The position numbers and the translations under genes were made by a program. Shown one piece after another: positions 16,708 through 24,284 of a DNA stretch of 35,401 nucleotides. This DNA is from GWF2-43-63 sp035390965 (GTDB lineage: Bacteria; Bacteroidota; Bacteroidia; Bacteroidales; DTU049): assembly GCA_035390965.1 (NCBI GenBank), contig DAOPKE010000020.1, positions 1 through 35,401 of the forward strand. The letters run 5' to 3'. The first letter of the stretch is position 1. Every line of letters begins with the position of its first letter. The notes under the pieces were generated by a model that did no database searches, was not told where the DNA came from, and saw only the letters and a list, made by a program, of their open reading frames with translations.

Positions 16708-18261
16708 ATGAAAAAACTGTTGCCACTGTTATTTTTTTTATGGTGCTGTTCTGTTGTGCAGGCTCAGTTTATTCTGTCTGAAGAAGCCCGGTTTCAACTG
16801 AACCCGCCTGCCTTTTCTGATTCATGTTTGCCTGCCTTAAGTATCCCCGGATTATTTCCGGTTATTGATCTGGAGCCATCGCGCTTGGATGGGGATGATC
16901 GCGGAAGCTGGTTTCGGGAAAAGGTTTTTTACGATCATTTTGTGAAAATAAATGATGGCTCCCGATATGAATTTTTTCTTGATCCTGTTTTTGATTTCAG
17001 GGCTGGAAGCGAAGATAAAAATCAGCTTTATAAAAACACACGTGGCTATATATTGAATGGTCGGATTGGTGAAAATTTTTTTGTTCGCTCTGAGTTTTAC
17101 GAAACACAGACAAAATTGTCTGATTATGCTGCAGCATGGGTAGATACCATGAAATTCATCCCTGGAATGATTCGTATGAAACCCTTTGGTATCAACGGTT
17201 TTGATTATGGTGTTGTTTTTAGTCAGATCATGTGGCAGCCGTTTAAAAACTATGGTGTTCGTTTGGGCTACGATCGTTTTCACTTTGGCAAAGGTTATCG
17301 CAGCATGATTCTCTCAGATGCTTCGCAGGCATATCCATTTTTGATGAATACTTTGACGCATGGAAAATGGAGTTTAAATCACAATATAGCTTCGCTGCAT
17401 AATCCCGATTTCAACAATAGACTCAATGTTCCATTATCTGAAAGTGGCGTGTATCAGCAGAAATGGTTTTCGTTTACATATTTGACATATAGTCCGAAAA
17501 GCTGGCTGAATCTGGGTTTGTTCGAATCAGTCGTTTTTATGCCTGCCGATTCCACCGGCATTTCTTTTTACCCCATGTCCATGTTCCCATTGCCTTTGGC
17601 TCGTACCATTGCCGTAGAATCCAAAGGGCTGCATCATGCCATGATTGGCTTCCAGGCCGATGCTACATGGGAAGAGCAATTAATTTTTTATACTCAAATT
17701 GTAGCTGATAAAATTGACTTTTCAAAGCTGAAATATCAGCAGGGAATTCAGGGAGCAATACAATTAGGTGTAAGATTGATTGTGCCAGAAGGAGGATATG
17801 TCTTTAGCGAATTCAATCTGGCCACCAACAATGTTTACACATCGTCGCATGCCTGGACGTCGTACACAAGCAATGATCAGCCACTCGCGCATCCGACCGG
17901 ACAGCAGTTCAAAGAAATTATCTGCGGTTTTCATTGGCGTGAAAATCCGTTTTTGCTTGATATCAGTTTCAATAATATATGGGCAGGTGCATTGCCTGTA
18001 ACCGATAATTACCTTCGAGCCGATAGTTACACCGATGTATTACTAACCGGTTTTTACGAGCCCATCAATCGTCCCGATCGTGTGATGCATCTGGGTTTTA
18101 CAGTAGCATATTTCATTAATCATGTCACTAATTTTGCTGTCTTTGCAGGCATGCATTATCGCAACTATCACAGCACACTTTCTGTGACACCCGATAATTC
18201 GCTCACCTACGAAATTGGACTCCGGCACATGATCCGCAAACAATATTATGATTTTTTCTAG
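16708..18261 (+). CDS. outer-membrane barrel-like protein, RemB/Wzi-like (first paralogue)
   Basis: 517 aa from the ATG at 16708; an earlier in-frame TTG at 16696 is not needed. A signal peptide ends at VVQAQ. The body is rich in alternating aromatic/polar strands and the chain ends in YYDFF, as outer-membrane beta-barrels do. The motif FGKGYRSMILSDASQAYPF and the later NDQPLAHPTGQQF resemble gliding-motility protein RemB and Wzi-like capsule assembly proteins of Bacteroidetes. Both motifs recur in the next gene, which begins at the base after this stop codon. The likely place is the outer membrane; a role in surface polysaccharide or motility is inference from family resemblance. Confidence 0.6.
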   Translation: MKKLLPLLFFLWCCSVVQAQFILSEEARFQLNPPAFSDSCLPALSIPGLFPVIDLEPSRLDGDDRGSWFREKVFYDHFVKINDGSRYEFFLDPVFDFRAGSEDKNQLYKNTRGYILNGRIGENFFVRSEFYETQTKLSDYAAAWVDTMKFIPGMIRMKPFGINGFDYGVVFSQIMWQPFKNYGVRLGYDRFHFGKGYRSMILSDASQAYPFLMNTLTHGKWSLNHNIASLHNPDFNNRLNVPLSESGVYQQKWFSFTYLTYSPKSWLNLGLFESVVFMPADSTGISFYPMSMFPLPLARTIAVESKGLHHAMIGFQADATWEEQLIFYTQIVADKIDFSKLKYQQGIQGAIQLGVRLIVPEGGYVFSEFNLATNNVYTSSHAWTSYTSNDQPLAHPTGQQFKEIICGFHWRENPFLLDISFNNIWAGALPVTDNYLRADSYTDVLLTGFYEPINRPDRVMHLGFTVAYFINHVTNFAVFAGMHYRNYHSTLSVTPDNSLTYEIGLRHMIRKQYYDFF

Positions 18262-19806
18262 ATGAAAATTGTCTGTTTGTCAATATTAATCCTGATTGTA
18301 TTATGGCTGCCTGCGCAGGTCCCCAGTTCTCCTTCGGTTGTTGCAATGGAGATGAATGTAAGTGCAATGCACCGGCCATTCAAAGACAGCATTGGAACTG
18401 CACACTCATCGTTGAACAATTTTCAATTGGTCAATAATCAAAGTTCTGACACTGAGAAAATATTTTTCATTGAGCCAATTGCTTCAACGGAAATCATGTT
18501 TGGCAGTGACTTTGCACATATGTCCGGTGCAGGAGTCAAAATGACTTTTGAGAAAAATAAATTTTCAGCAGTCATGTTGCCGCAAAGCGATTTCGCAGAT
18601 TATCCTGGTTTCGTTGGTGAAAAATTTGACAGCATGAATGTATTTCCGTATAAGGGAAAATCATTGATTTCATCAGGAAATGCAAGCGGAGTACTGTCGG
18701 TTCCTTTGTATATGAAATATGAACTGAGCAGATTTTTTTCGCTTGAAGGCGGTAATGGGAAGGCGTTTCTGGGCGATGGTTACCGATCGATGATGCTCTC
18801 CGATCAAACAGCTGAATATCCTTTTGCTAGAATTGTTGCCAATCTGAAGCAGATAAAATATATGCATCAGATTTCGCGTTGGCGACAGGAATTGAGCGAT
18901 GGAAGCAATGAAACAAAATTCGCCGCTACGCATTATCTGAGCTGGATGATTACAAAAAAACTAAATTTTTCTGTTTTCGAATCGGTTATCTGGAGGTCCG
19001 AAGATAGTGTCAGGCAGCGGGGTTTCGAATGGTTGTATCTGAATCCTGTCATGTTTTTCCGCCCGGCCGAATTTGCATTGGGCTCGCCCGACAACAATGT
19101 GTTAGGTGGAAATATTTCATGGAATTTATTTTCGAAAACAAAAGTATATGGACAGTTTGTACTGGATGAATTTTTTATTTCCGAAATCAAAAACTGGCTT
19201 AAACATCTTTTGAAACCTGATGATGCCGCAATACAATATGGGGCGTGGGTCAATAAACAGGCCTTTCAGGTGGGTGTAAAATCGATGGATGTTTTCGGAA
19301 TGAAAGGTTTTAATTGTCTTTCCGAATTCAATTATGCGCGTCCATACATTGGCAGTCACCGCGATCCGATGCTGAGCAACACGCATATGAATCAGCCGGT
19401 GGCGCATCCTTTTGGTGCGAATTTTTACGAATTTGTTTTTCGGTCCGAATACAAAAAAACAACATGGTCGGCGCATCTGAACATGATGTATTATCTGACC
19501 GGACTTGATTCTGCAGGCACACATTGTGGACAGAATCTGCTGCAATCAACGTTTGATTCACCACTAAATAATGGAAATATTCCGGTGCAGTATTATGGAA
19601 ATGCTGTCGGACAGGGCGTCCGGCACGATGTTGTATTCATCAATGCGGAGTTTCGTAAGAATTTATTTTGGAACAGTAACATATTAATCTGGCGCATCGG
19701 TGCTATGTATCGTTTTGATAAGTCAGCATTGATCAATGCTTCGGACAAATATATTTATACCGGAATTTTCTTCAATATGCTTCCGGATGAATGGAATATG
19801 CGTTGA
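18262..19806 (+). CDS. outer-membrane barrel-like protein, RemB/Wzi-like (second paralogue)
   Basis: 514 aa. A short hydrophobic N-terminus (VCLSILILIVLWLPAQ) is a probable signal peptide. It shares with the preceding gene the motifs FLGDGYRSMMLSDQTAEYPF and NQPVAHPFGANFYEFVF and the phrase FSVFESVIWRSEDS (FLGLFESVVFMPADS-like in the first). The two are therefore tandem paralogues, although overall similarity looks low. The ATG follows the upstream TAG directly with no gap, so translation is probably coupled. It converges with the next gene, with 2 bp between the stops. Function is inferred only from the family resemblance to RemB/Wzi-like proteins. Confidence 0.6.
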   Translation: MKIVCLSILILIVLWLPAQVPSSPSVVAMEMNVSAMHRPFKDSIGTAHSSLNNFQLVNNQSSDTEKIFFIEPIASTEIMFGSDFAHMSGAGVKMTFEKNKFSAVMLPQSDFADYPGFVGEKFDSMNVFPYKGKSLISSGNASGVLSVPLYMKYELSRFFSLEGGNGKAFLGDGYRSMMLSDQTAEYPFARIVANLKQIKYMHQISRWRQELSDGSNETKFAATHYLSWMITKKLNFSVFESVIWRSEDSVRQRGFEWLYLNPVMFFRPAEFALGSPDNNVLGGNISWNLFSKTKVYGQFVLDEFFISEIKNWLKHLLKPDDAAIQYGAWVNKQAFQVGVKSMDVFGMKGFNCLSEFNYARPYIGSHRDPMLSNTHMNQPVAHPFGANFYEFVFRSEYKKTTWSAHLNMMYYLTGLDSAGTHCGQNLLQSTFDSPLNNGNIPVQYYGNAVGQGVRHDVVFINAEFRKNLFWNSNILIWRIGAMYRFDKSALINASDKYIYTGIFFNMLPDEWNMR

Positions 19807-19808
19807 AA

Positions 19809-21314
19809 TCAGAAATTGAAAACTGCAAAAGATTGCAGAAAAGTATAAATACTGGATAACCAGATAATCAGATAGATTACTGATCCTGGCATCAATCGCA
19901 TCATGAATGGCCATTTTCGTTCGCGCACGGCAAATTTAGGTTTTGGTCTGATTGCTTCAATGAGCCATATGATAACAAGACTGATTATCCAGATTGGGAT
20001 GAGGCCGTATAAAAGAACAAACCATGTGAGCGCCCGCAGGGTAGGGAAATGTCCATCGAGAAAAATAATTGTTCCGGGTTCCTTGCGCAGAATAGTTGAG
20101 TTGACGAGTTTAAAGAAATTCTTGCGGTCAAGCAATCGTCCATCATCACTGAGATATGAAAAATTGAGTTTATTTGTGAGGACAATATTTGAGTCTTTTG
20201 ACAATCTGAACCAGGCAATGGGAAATTCATTCTCCGACATAAAAATCTGTTGTCTGTTTGGCTCTCCGGGCTGATGAATAACCAGTTTGCCGGATTCAGT
20301 AATGAATGGTAATGTGTCACTGACATCTGCTTTGAAAAGTCGTCTGCTAATTGAACCCGCTTGCATGGATGTTTCGTCCGATTCAAGAATCAGTATTGTT
20401 TTCTGATTGCCGATAATGTTGAACCAGATGCAATTGGTTGGTTTTGGTTTGCTGATTTTTTTTTCGCTGAAATTGTTTTTGCCGATCATCAACAGCGTGT
20501 CGGGATATGGTTTTTGTGGTACCAGGCCTGAGATAGAGTAATCAAATTGTTTTTGAACTTTGTGATGGCTTTTGTTCAGAATTCCCGGGAAATCCGGAAA
20601 TACCGCCCTTTCATCGAAGATCAGAAAATTGGTTTTGTTTTTCGAACCCAGTAAAATCCATTTTTCGTCTTTTTGATGGAAATCGGTACTGAGAAGAAAA
20701 CGCCATTTATCGTTTTCGGGCCATGCTCCAACTATTTCACAGATACGGTCAAAAAAACCTGGCAGCTCGTATTTTCTGAAATCGACGACTGTATCATCAA
20801 TGGAGGCAATCGATCCGACTAGTTTTTTTTGGCGACCGAAAACAATTTCGGGTTGGTTTTTGATGTAGTGAACTGCTTTAATATCGGCAGGGGCAGTGAA
20901 TATAAGTCCGGGAGCTACCAGCGAGTCGAAATGAATGATTTTAACGATGGAGTCGGAAGCCAATCCTACAATGGTCAGCGAAGAATCAGGAGCTGATAAA
21001 ACGGCTATCAATGAATCGAACTGATGCGAAATCGGGAAAGGGAAATGCACCACGGATTGTTTTTCGTGGTCTGTTTTCCATAGCCCGCTTGCGAGAATTT
21101 TATTGTCTTTGTTTTGCGAAATAAAGCCAATAAATGCCCCCTGGTAATGAATGCCATAGGGTATTTTGCTGGAGAAGTAGGCCGAATCAGGGTTGGCGCC
21201 TGTCGGATGTATCATGCCATCACCCTGATACGCCTCTTTCCGGATTAGTAAAATTATCCAGAGAGCAAAAAACAGAACAATGACTAAAATGTTTAGAATC
21301 CTGACAATTCGCAT
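19809..21314 (-). CDS. membrane-anchored protein with large extracytoplasmic domain, unknown
   Basis: 501 aa. One N-terminal helix (residues ~4-24) is followed by ~390 residues of beta-rich sequence with recurring strand pairs (SLTIVGLASDSIVKIIHFD, KWRFLLSTDFHQ, NSNIVLTNKLNFSYL), possibly a beta-propeller. Two further helices lie near the C-terminus (~426-450 and ~478-500), with a basic cytoplasmic loop AIRPKPKFAVRERKWPF between them. No family is recognised and there is no T9SS tail. A -7 box ends 5 nt before the ATG, which would give an almost leaderless message. The gene is convergent with the barrel-like pair. Confidence 0.7.
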   Translation of the reverse strand: MRIVRILNILVIVLFFALWIILLIRKEAYQGDGMIHPTGANPDSAYFSSKIPYGIHYQGAFIGFISQNKDNKILASGLWKTDHEKQSVVHFPFPISHQFDSLIAVLSAPDSSLTIVGLASDSIVKIIHFDSLVAPGLIFTAPADIKAVHYIKNQPEIVFGRQKKLVGSIASIDDTVVDFRKYELPGFFDRICEIVGAWPENDKWRFLLSTDFHQKDEKWILLGSKNKTNFLIFDERAVFPDFPGILNKSHHKVQKQFDYSISGLVPQKPYPDTLLMIGKNNFSEKKISKPKPTNCIWFNIIGNQKTILILESDETSMQAGSISRRLFKADVSDTLPFITESGKLVIHQPGEPNRQQIFMSENEFPIAWFRLSKDSNIVLTNKLNFSYLSDDGRLLDRKNFFKLVNSTILRKEPGTIIFLDGHFPTLRALTWFVLLYGLIPIWIISLVIIWLIEAIRPKPKFAVRERKWPFMMRLMPGSVIYLIIWLSSIYTFLQSFAVFNF

Positions 21315-21319
21315 GGGGG

Positions 21320-21327
21320 CAAAGGTA
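21320..21327 (-). promoter_or_regulatory. -7 promoter box, near-leaderless
   Basis: Minus-strand TACCTTTG with five C residues between it and the ATG at 21314. The transcript would begin at or within a base or two of the start codon. Confidence 0.45.
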
Positions 21328-21372
21328 ATGATTTACGATAAATGATTTTAGATATTCGATTTGCGATTTGAA
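21324..21372. repeat. A+T-rich 7-bp periodic array
   Basis: Seven heptamers in register: GGTAATG, ATTTACG, ATAAATG, ATTTTAG, ATATTCG, ATTTGCG, ATTTGAA. The sequence differs from the other arrays in the window but the period is the same. It overlaps the promoter box of the unknown membrane protein gene. Confidence 0.55.
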
Positions 21373-21515
21373 AGACATCGAATGCATATTGGAAGGACGA
21401 CGCGGTGTATGAGTTGTGCAGACCGCTCCATCACATAATCTGTCAGATTCACCAATGACGGATCGCCGTTTACTGCTTATGACGAGACCTACTTGACCTC
21501 GACTTCAAAAATACT

Positions 21516-21543
21516 GGCTACTGACGACTCACAACTGACCACT
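21516..21543. repeat. 7-bp periodic array, consensus NNCNACT
   Basis: GGCTACT, GACGACT, CACAACT, GACCACT follow without gaps, directly before the promoter box of the nucleotidase gene. The 17 bases ACTCACAACTGACCACT are repeated exactly upstream of rimO (33977-33993). Confidence 0.6.
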
Positions 21544-21549
21544 AATTAT

Positions 21550-21557
21550 TATCTTTG
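21550..21557 (+). promoter_or_regulatory. -7 promoter box of the nucleotidase gene
   Basis: TATCTTTG, identical to the lysS and zapA-operon boxes, 10 nt before the ATG at 21568. No TTG at the expected distance; the repeat array occupies that position. The box supports the ATG at 21568 rather than the upstream in-frame start at 21493. Confidence 0.55.
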
Positions 21558-21567
21558 CCGGCTACTG

Positions 21568-22269
21568 ATGAAGAAATACAAATACGTTATTTTTGATCTC
21601 GATCGCACATTGTGGGATTTTGATCGGGTGTCGCATGAAGTGCTTTCAGAGCTGTTTCTGGAGCTTGTACAGCCACATACTCAATATTCGTTTGAATATT
21701 TTCACCAGAAATATGCTGTTATCAATTCTGGTCTTTGGGAACAATACCGGCGCCATGAAATTAAAAAGGAAGTGCTGCGGGTAAAACGATTTTCGCTTGC
21801 CCTCGAAGAAATAGGACTCGACCGGCCATGGATTGCCAATGAACTGGCCGATGAGTATGTGAAGCGTACCGCCGATCACGCTTATTTATTTCCGGGAACG
21901 TTGGAATTGCTCAGTTATCTAAAAGAGAAAGAATATATTCTTTCTGTTATGACCAATGGTTTTAAAGAAGCGCAATATCCTAAAATTGCGCGCAGCGGGC
22001 TGGGGCCTTATTTTGAATATCTTTTCATTTCGGAGGAAATAGGATTCAATAAGCCGGATATCCGCATTTTTGAATTTGCGTTGAAGAAAATGGATGCAAT
22101 GCCCAATGAGGTCATTTTTGTCGGTGATGATTATGAGGTCGATATCGAAGGAGCTGCTGCTGCCGGCATGGATCAGGTGTTTTTCAATCCGCACACAGGG
22201 CCATCTGATAATGGAAAACCTGCAACCTACCGCATTTCGGAGCTGGCTGAGCTGATGAAAATTTTATAA
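21568..22269 (+). CDS. YjjG-family HAD nucleotidase
   Basis: 233 aa. Motif I is VIFDLDRTLWDFD (Asp10, Asp12), motif II SVMTNGFK, motif III GFNKPDIRIF, motif IV FVGDDYEVDIEGA. The TLWDFD form, the helical cap with YHQKYAVINSGLWEQYRR-type sequence, and the total length fit the YjjG family of noncanonical pyrimidine nucleotidases. These dephosphorylate odd nucleoside monophosphates in the cytosol, for house-cleaning. It ends in a cluster of GCTGTGCGAAGT repeats shared with the region after lysS. Confidence 0.85.
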   Translation: MKKYKYVIFDLDRTLWDFDRVSHEVLSELFLELVQPHTQYSFEYFHQKYAVINSGLWEQYRRHEIKKEVLRVKRFSLALEEIGLDRPWIANELADEYVKRTADHAYLFPGTLELLSYLKEKEYILSVMTNGFKEAQYPKIARSGLGPYFEYLFISEEIGFNKPDIRIFEFALKKMDAMPNEVIFVGDDYEVDIEGAAAAGMDQVFFNPHTGPSDNGKPATYRISELAELMKIL

Positions 22270-22271
22270 CA

Positions 22272-22336
22272 GCTGTGCGAAGCAGCAGCTGTGCGAAGTT
22301 TCCAATCAAAGCTGTGCGAAGTTTTCAACTTCGCAC
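22272..22336. repeat. GCTGTGCGAAG repeat cluster with hairpin
   Basis: Three copies of GCTGTGCGAAG (22272-22282, 22288-22298, 22311-22321). The third pairs with AACTTCGCAC (22327-22336) in a perfect 10-bp stem with a 3-nt loop. It fills the gap between two convergent genes and runs into the stop codon of the esterase. The same word family follows lysS at 12639. Confidence 0.8.
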
Positions 22337-23448
22337 TACTGCTTTAAAAATCGCACGGTTTCGAAAACATTGTCGCCACTGAGCTGCAGCAGATAAATTC
22401 CGGCCGGTAACTGCGATACATTCAGTGTTGTAAAACCATTTTCAAAACAGCTTTGCATGAGTGTTCTGCCTGAAAGATCCATTATTATCAACATGCCATG
22501 ATCGGCTCCCCTGAATCCATTAACCTGTAATATATCCGTTGTCGGATTGGGATAAACACTCAGTTTTGGAGCATCTGTATTTTCTATATCAAGTGTTGTA
22601 TGTTGAAATTTTTTGAAAAAATTCCAGATTTCGATGCTGTATGAAATGTCGTTGACGCCCGGTATAAGCCAGGTGTGATCGGCATCGTTGATTTTATAAA
22701 ACCATACTTCAGAATTTAAATCACCGTTTAAGTATTTATAAAGATCCACGCTCATGCTGTCTGCAGCTGTATTTGGCAATGCTGTATGAACAGCCGGAGT
22801 GTCGCAGTTGTTGAAGTTTGCCCAGAAATTCACCAGCTCTTCGGCATCATTACCATATGCATTGCCGGTATAGGCAACGGTTCCATCGGCGGTGCCGTGA
22901 AAATGAGCAACTGGTGTTGCCCTGAAAGGATTGCAGGTGCATGAAGCTCCAATGGTTCCGGCAACAGAAGCAATGGCACAGATGCGCGTTCCAAGCTGGC
23001 AGGCCAGACGGTTGGACATGAAACCGCCCATGGAGAAACCAGTTGCGTAAACCCGCGTCAGATCTATATTGTATATAGCTGCAGTGGAATCAATCAATGC
23101 ACTTATAAATCCGATATCATCTACTGTTGGATTCAATGTTATGCCCATGTAACTGGCGCCGCTGTTCCATGCTGTGCCATATGGGCTGCTCATGGCCTGT
23201 GGATATAGCGTTATAAATTGTGCAGAATCCGACAACAAGTGTATTCCGATGTTGCTGAAGTTGGTCATGTTGTCGCCGAGGCCATGCAGACAGATTACCA
23301 GCGGAACCGGATTGGAACCGGTGTAGGAACCAGCCACGAATTCTTTGTATTGGCGCGAAACACCTCCCACCTGAATGGTTTTAGTGGTCTGCGCAATCAA
23401 TGAAAAAGACAATACGGAAAATACAATGGCTAACAATCTGGTTTTCAT
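22336..23448 (-). CDS. exported PHB-depolymerase/feruloyl-esterase-like hydrolase with T9SS tail
   Basis: 370 aa from the ATG at 23448; the in-frame TTG at 23454 is discarded. Signal peptide to residue ~20 (SLIAQ). The alpha/beta hydrolase domain has an oxyanion-hole CLHGLGDN (His55-Gly56), nucleophile Ser139 in GFSMGG, probable acid Asp188 in HGTADGTV and His258 in NDADHTW. This layout is that of the LpqC/poly(3-hydroxybutyrate) depolymerase and feruloyl esterase group. The C-terminal ~75 residues (KLSVYPNPTTDILQVN, MDLSGRTL, LPAGIYLLQLSG) are a T9SS type A sorting domain. The enzyme is therefore secreted or surface-bound and acts on an ester substrate outside the cell, possibly plant polysaccharide esters or polyester. 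Confidence 0.86.
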   Translation of the reverse strand: MKTRLLAIVFSVLSFSLIAQTTKTIQVGGVSRQYKEFVAGSYTGSNPVPLVICLHGLGDNMTNFSNIGIHLLSDSAQFITLYPQAMSSPYGTAWNSGASYMGITLNPTVDDIGFISALIDSTAAIYNIDLTRVYATGFSMGGFMSNRLACQLGTRICAIASVAGTIGASCTCNPFRATPVAHFHGTADGTVAYTGNAYGNDAEELVNFWANFNNCDTPAVHTALPNTAADSMSVDLYKYLNGDLNSEVWFYKINDADHTWLIPGVNDISYSIEIWNFFKKFQHTTLDIENTDAPKLSVYPNPTTDILQVNGFRGADHGMLIIMDLSGRTLMQSCFENGFTTLNVSQLPAGIYLLQLSGDNVFETVRFLKQ

Positions 23449-23461
23449 AAGCAAATTTTTT

Positions 23462-23469
23462 CAAAGATA
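23462..23469 (-). promoter_or_regulatory. -7 promoter box of the esterase gene
   Basis: Minus-strand TATCTTTG, 13 nt before the ATG at 23448. It supports the ATG over the TTG start. Confidence 0.55.
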
Positions 23470-23580
23470 AATATTTTTGCTACAAATGTGCAGAGGATGA
23501 ATGGTTTTAAATATACATTCCGTCTTTTCTTCAAATCATATGCTCCGCATTTTTTTGTCCCCGGGGTGGAGTTTATCCCG

Positions 23581-23808
23581 CTGCCTCCTTCGATACGTCG
23601 CAAGCCACTTTTTGAAAAAGAGCAATGGATGCGACACTGCTAATGAACACAAATGCTTAAAATTCTGAAAATCAATAAAAAAGTTTAATGAAGTTCCCGG
23701 TCTCCGCTTGTCCACAAGCTTTGCCGGTGGAAGCTGGAATCTCATCTTATACTACAGACATTTTTTTGTTGATTTTCACTGCCTCCTTCGATACTTCGCA
23801 AGCCATTT
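23581..23808. repeat. pair of 30-bp direct repeats
   Basis: 23581-23610 and 23779-23808 both begin CTGCCTCCTTCGATAC and continue through GCAAGCCA; only two positions differ. Spacing is 198 bp. Confidence 0.85.
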
Positions 23809-24010
23809 CACAAGAAGCGCTACATGAGCGAAACTCAGGATGACAGCGACTTAAAGTGCCATGTGTTATTCAGGTTGCAAAACGTGTTTTGCTGGTGCTT
23901 GTCGCGTAATGTCAGCATGACTGCACGCGGGTCTCAGGATGACAGCGGGCGGGACATCTTGAGCTTGACCTCCCTCCTTTTCGGGTGCTGCGCGCGTTTT
24001 ACCCGGGGTA

Positions 24011-24121
24011 GCGGAATTTATCACGCCATAGGCGTGACTTCTTGCCGCAACCATCACGTGAAACGTGATAAATGGGCTACCAATATGTAAGTCCGGAGTT
24101 TACTCCGCTGAGGCGGAGGAC
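24011..24121. repeat. cluster of three TTTA-associated hairpins
   Basis: TCACGCC/GGCGTGA with loop ATA (24021-24037), ATCACGT/ACGTGAT with a 3-nt loop (24053-24069), and CTCCGC/GCGGAG with loop TGAG (24102-24117). The first and third follow TTTA on the plus strand; the second follows TTTA on the minus strand. Stem sequences differ but stay perfectly paired. Confidence 0.7.
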
Positions 24122-24220
24122 TATCTGAAGGTACTCCGTAGCTTCTCTGACGGCTTCGCCACTTAAACTTGTTCTTGTCCTCGACCTTAACCTGGGCGCG
24201 CGTCTCCCGCTTGCAACCAT

Positions 24221-24264
24221 GTAAAACAGCTTGTCACGTTTTACGTGATGGCAAGCTGTTTTAC
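24221..24264. repeat. 44-nt composite stem-loop
   Basis: GTAAAACAGCTTG (24221-24233) pairs with its exact complement at 24252-24264. Inside, TCACGT pairs with ACGTGA around a TTT loop, with a 3-nt bulge. It lies 21 bp past the dinB stop; there is no T-run in the dinB direction. Confidence 0.75.
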
Positions 24265-24284
24265 GTTGACGCGTGACCATTGCC

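Larger units (their letters stand above)
23470..24284. other. 815-bp gene-free region rich in repeats and hairpins
   Basis: No credible gene: the longest frame (88 aa at 23824) is low-complexity and Cys-rich with no neighbours or promoter. The region holds a 30-bp direct repeat (23581-23610 and 23779-23808, 28 of 30 identical), two exact copies of CTCAGGATGACAGCG (23834, 23933), TTTA-flanked hairpins and a long stem-loop at 24221-24264. The words CTCCTTCGATACTTCG and CTCAGGATGACA resemble an intergenic repeat that is widespread in bacteria. Confidence 0.7.

Noticed and set aside
23824..24090. 88-aa frame in the repeat-rich region
   Set aside because: It is built from repeat words and hairpins, has no promoter box, and resembles no protein family.
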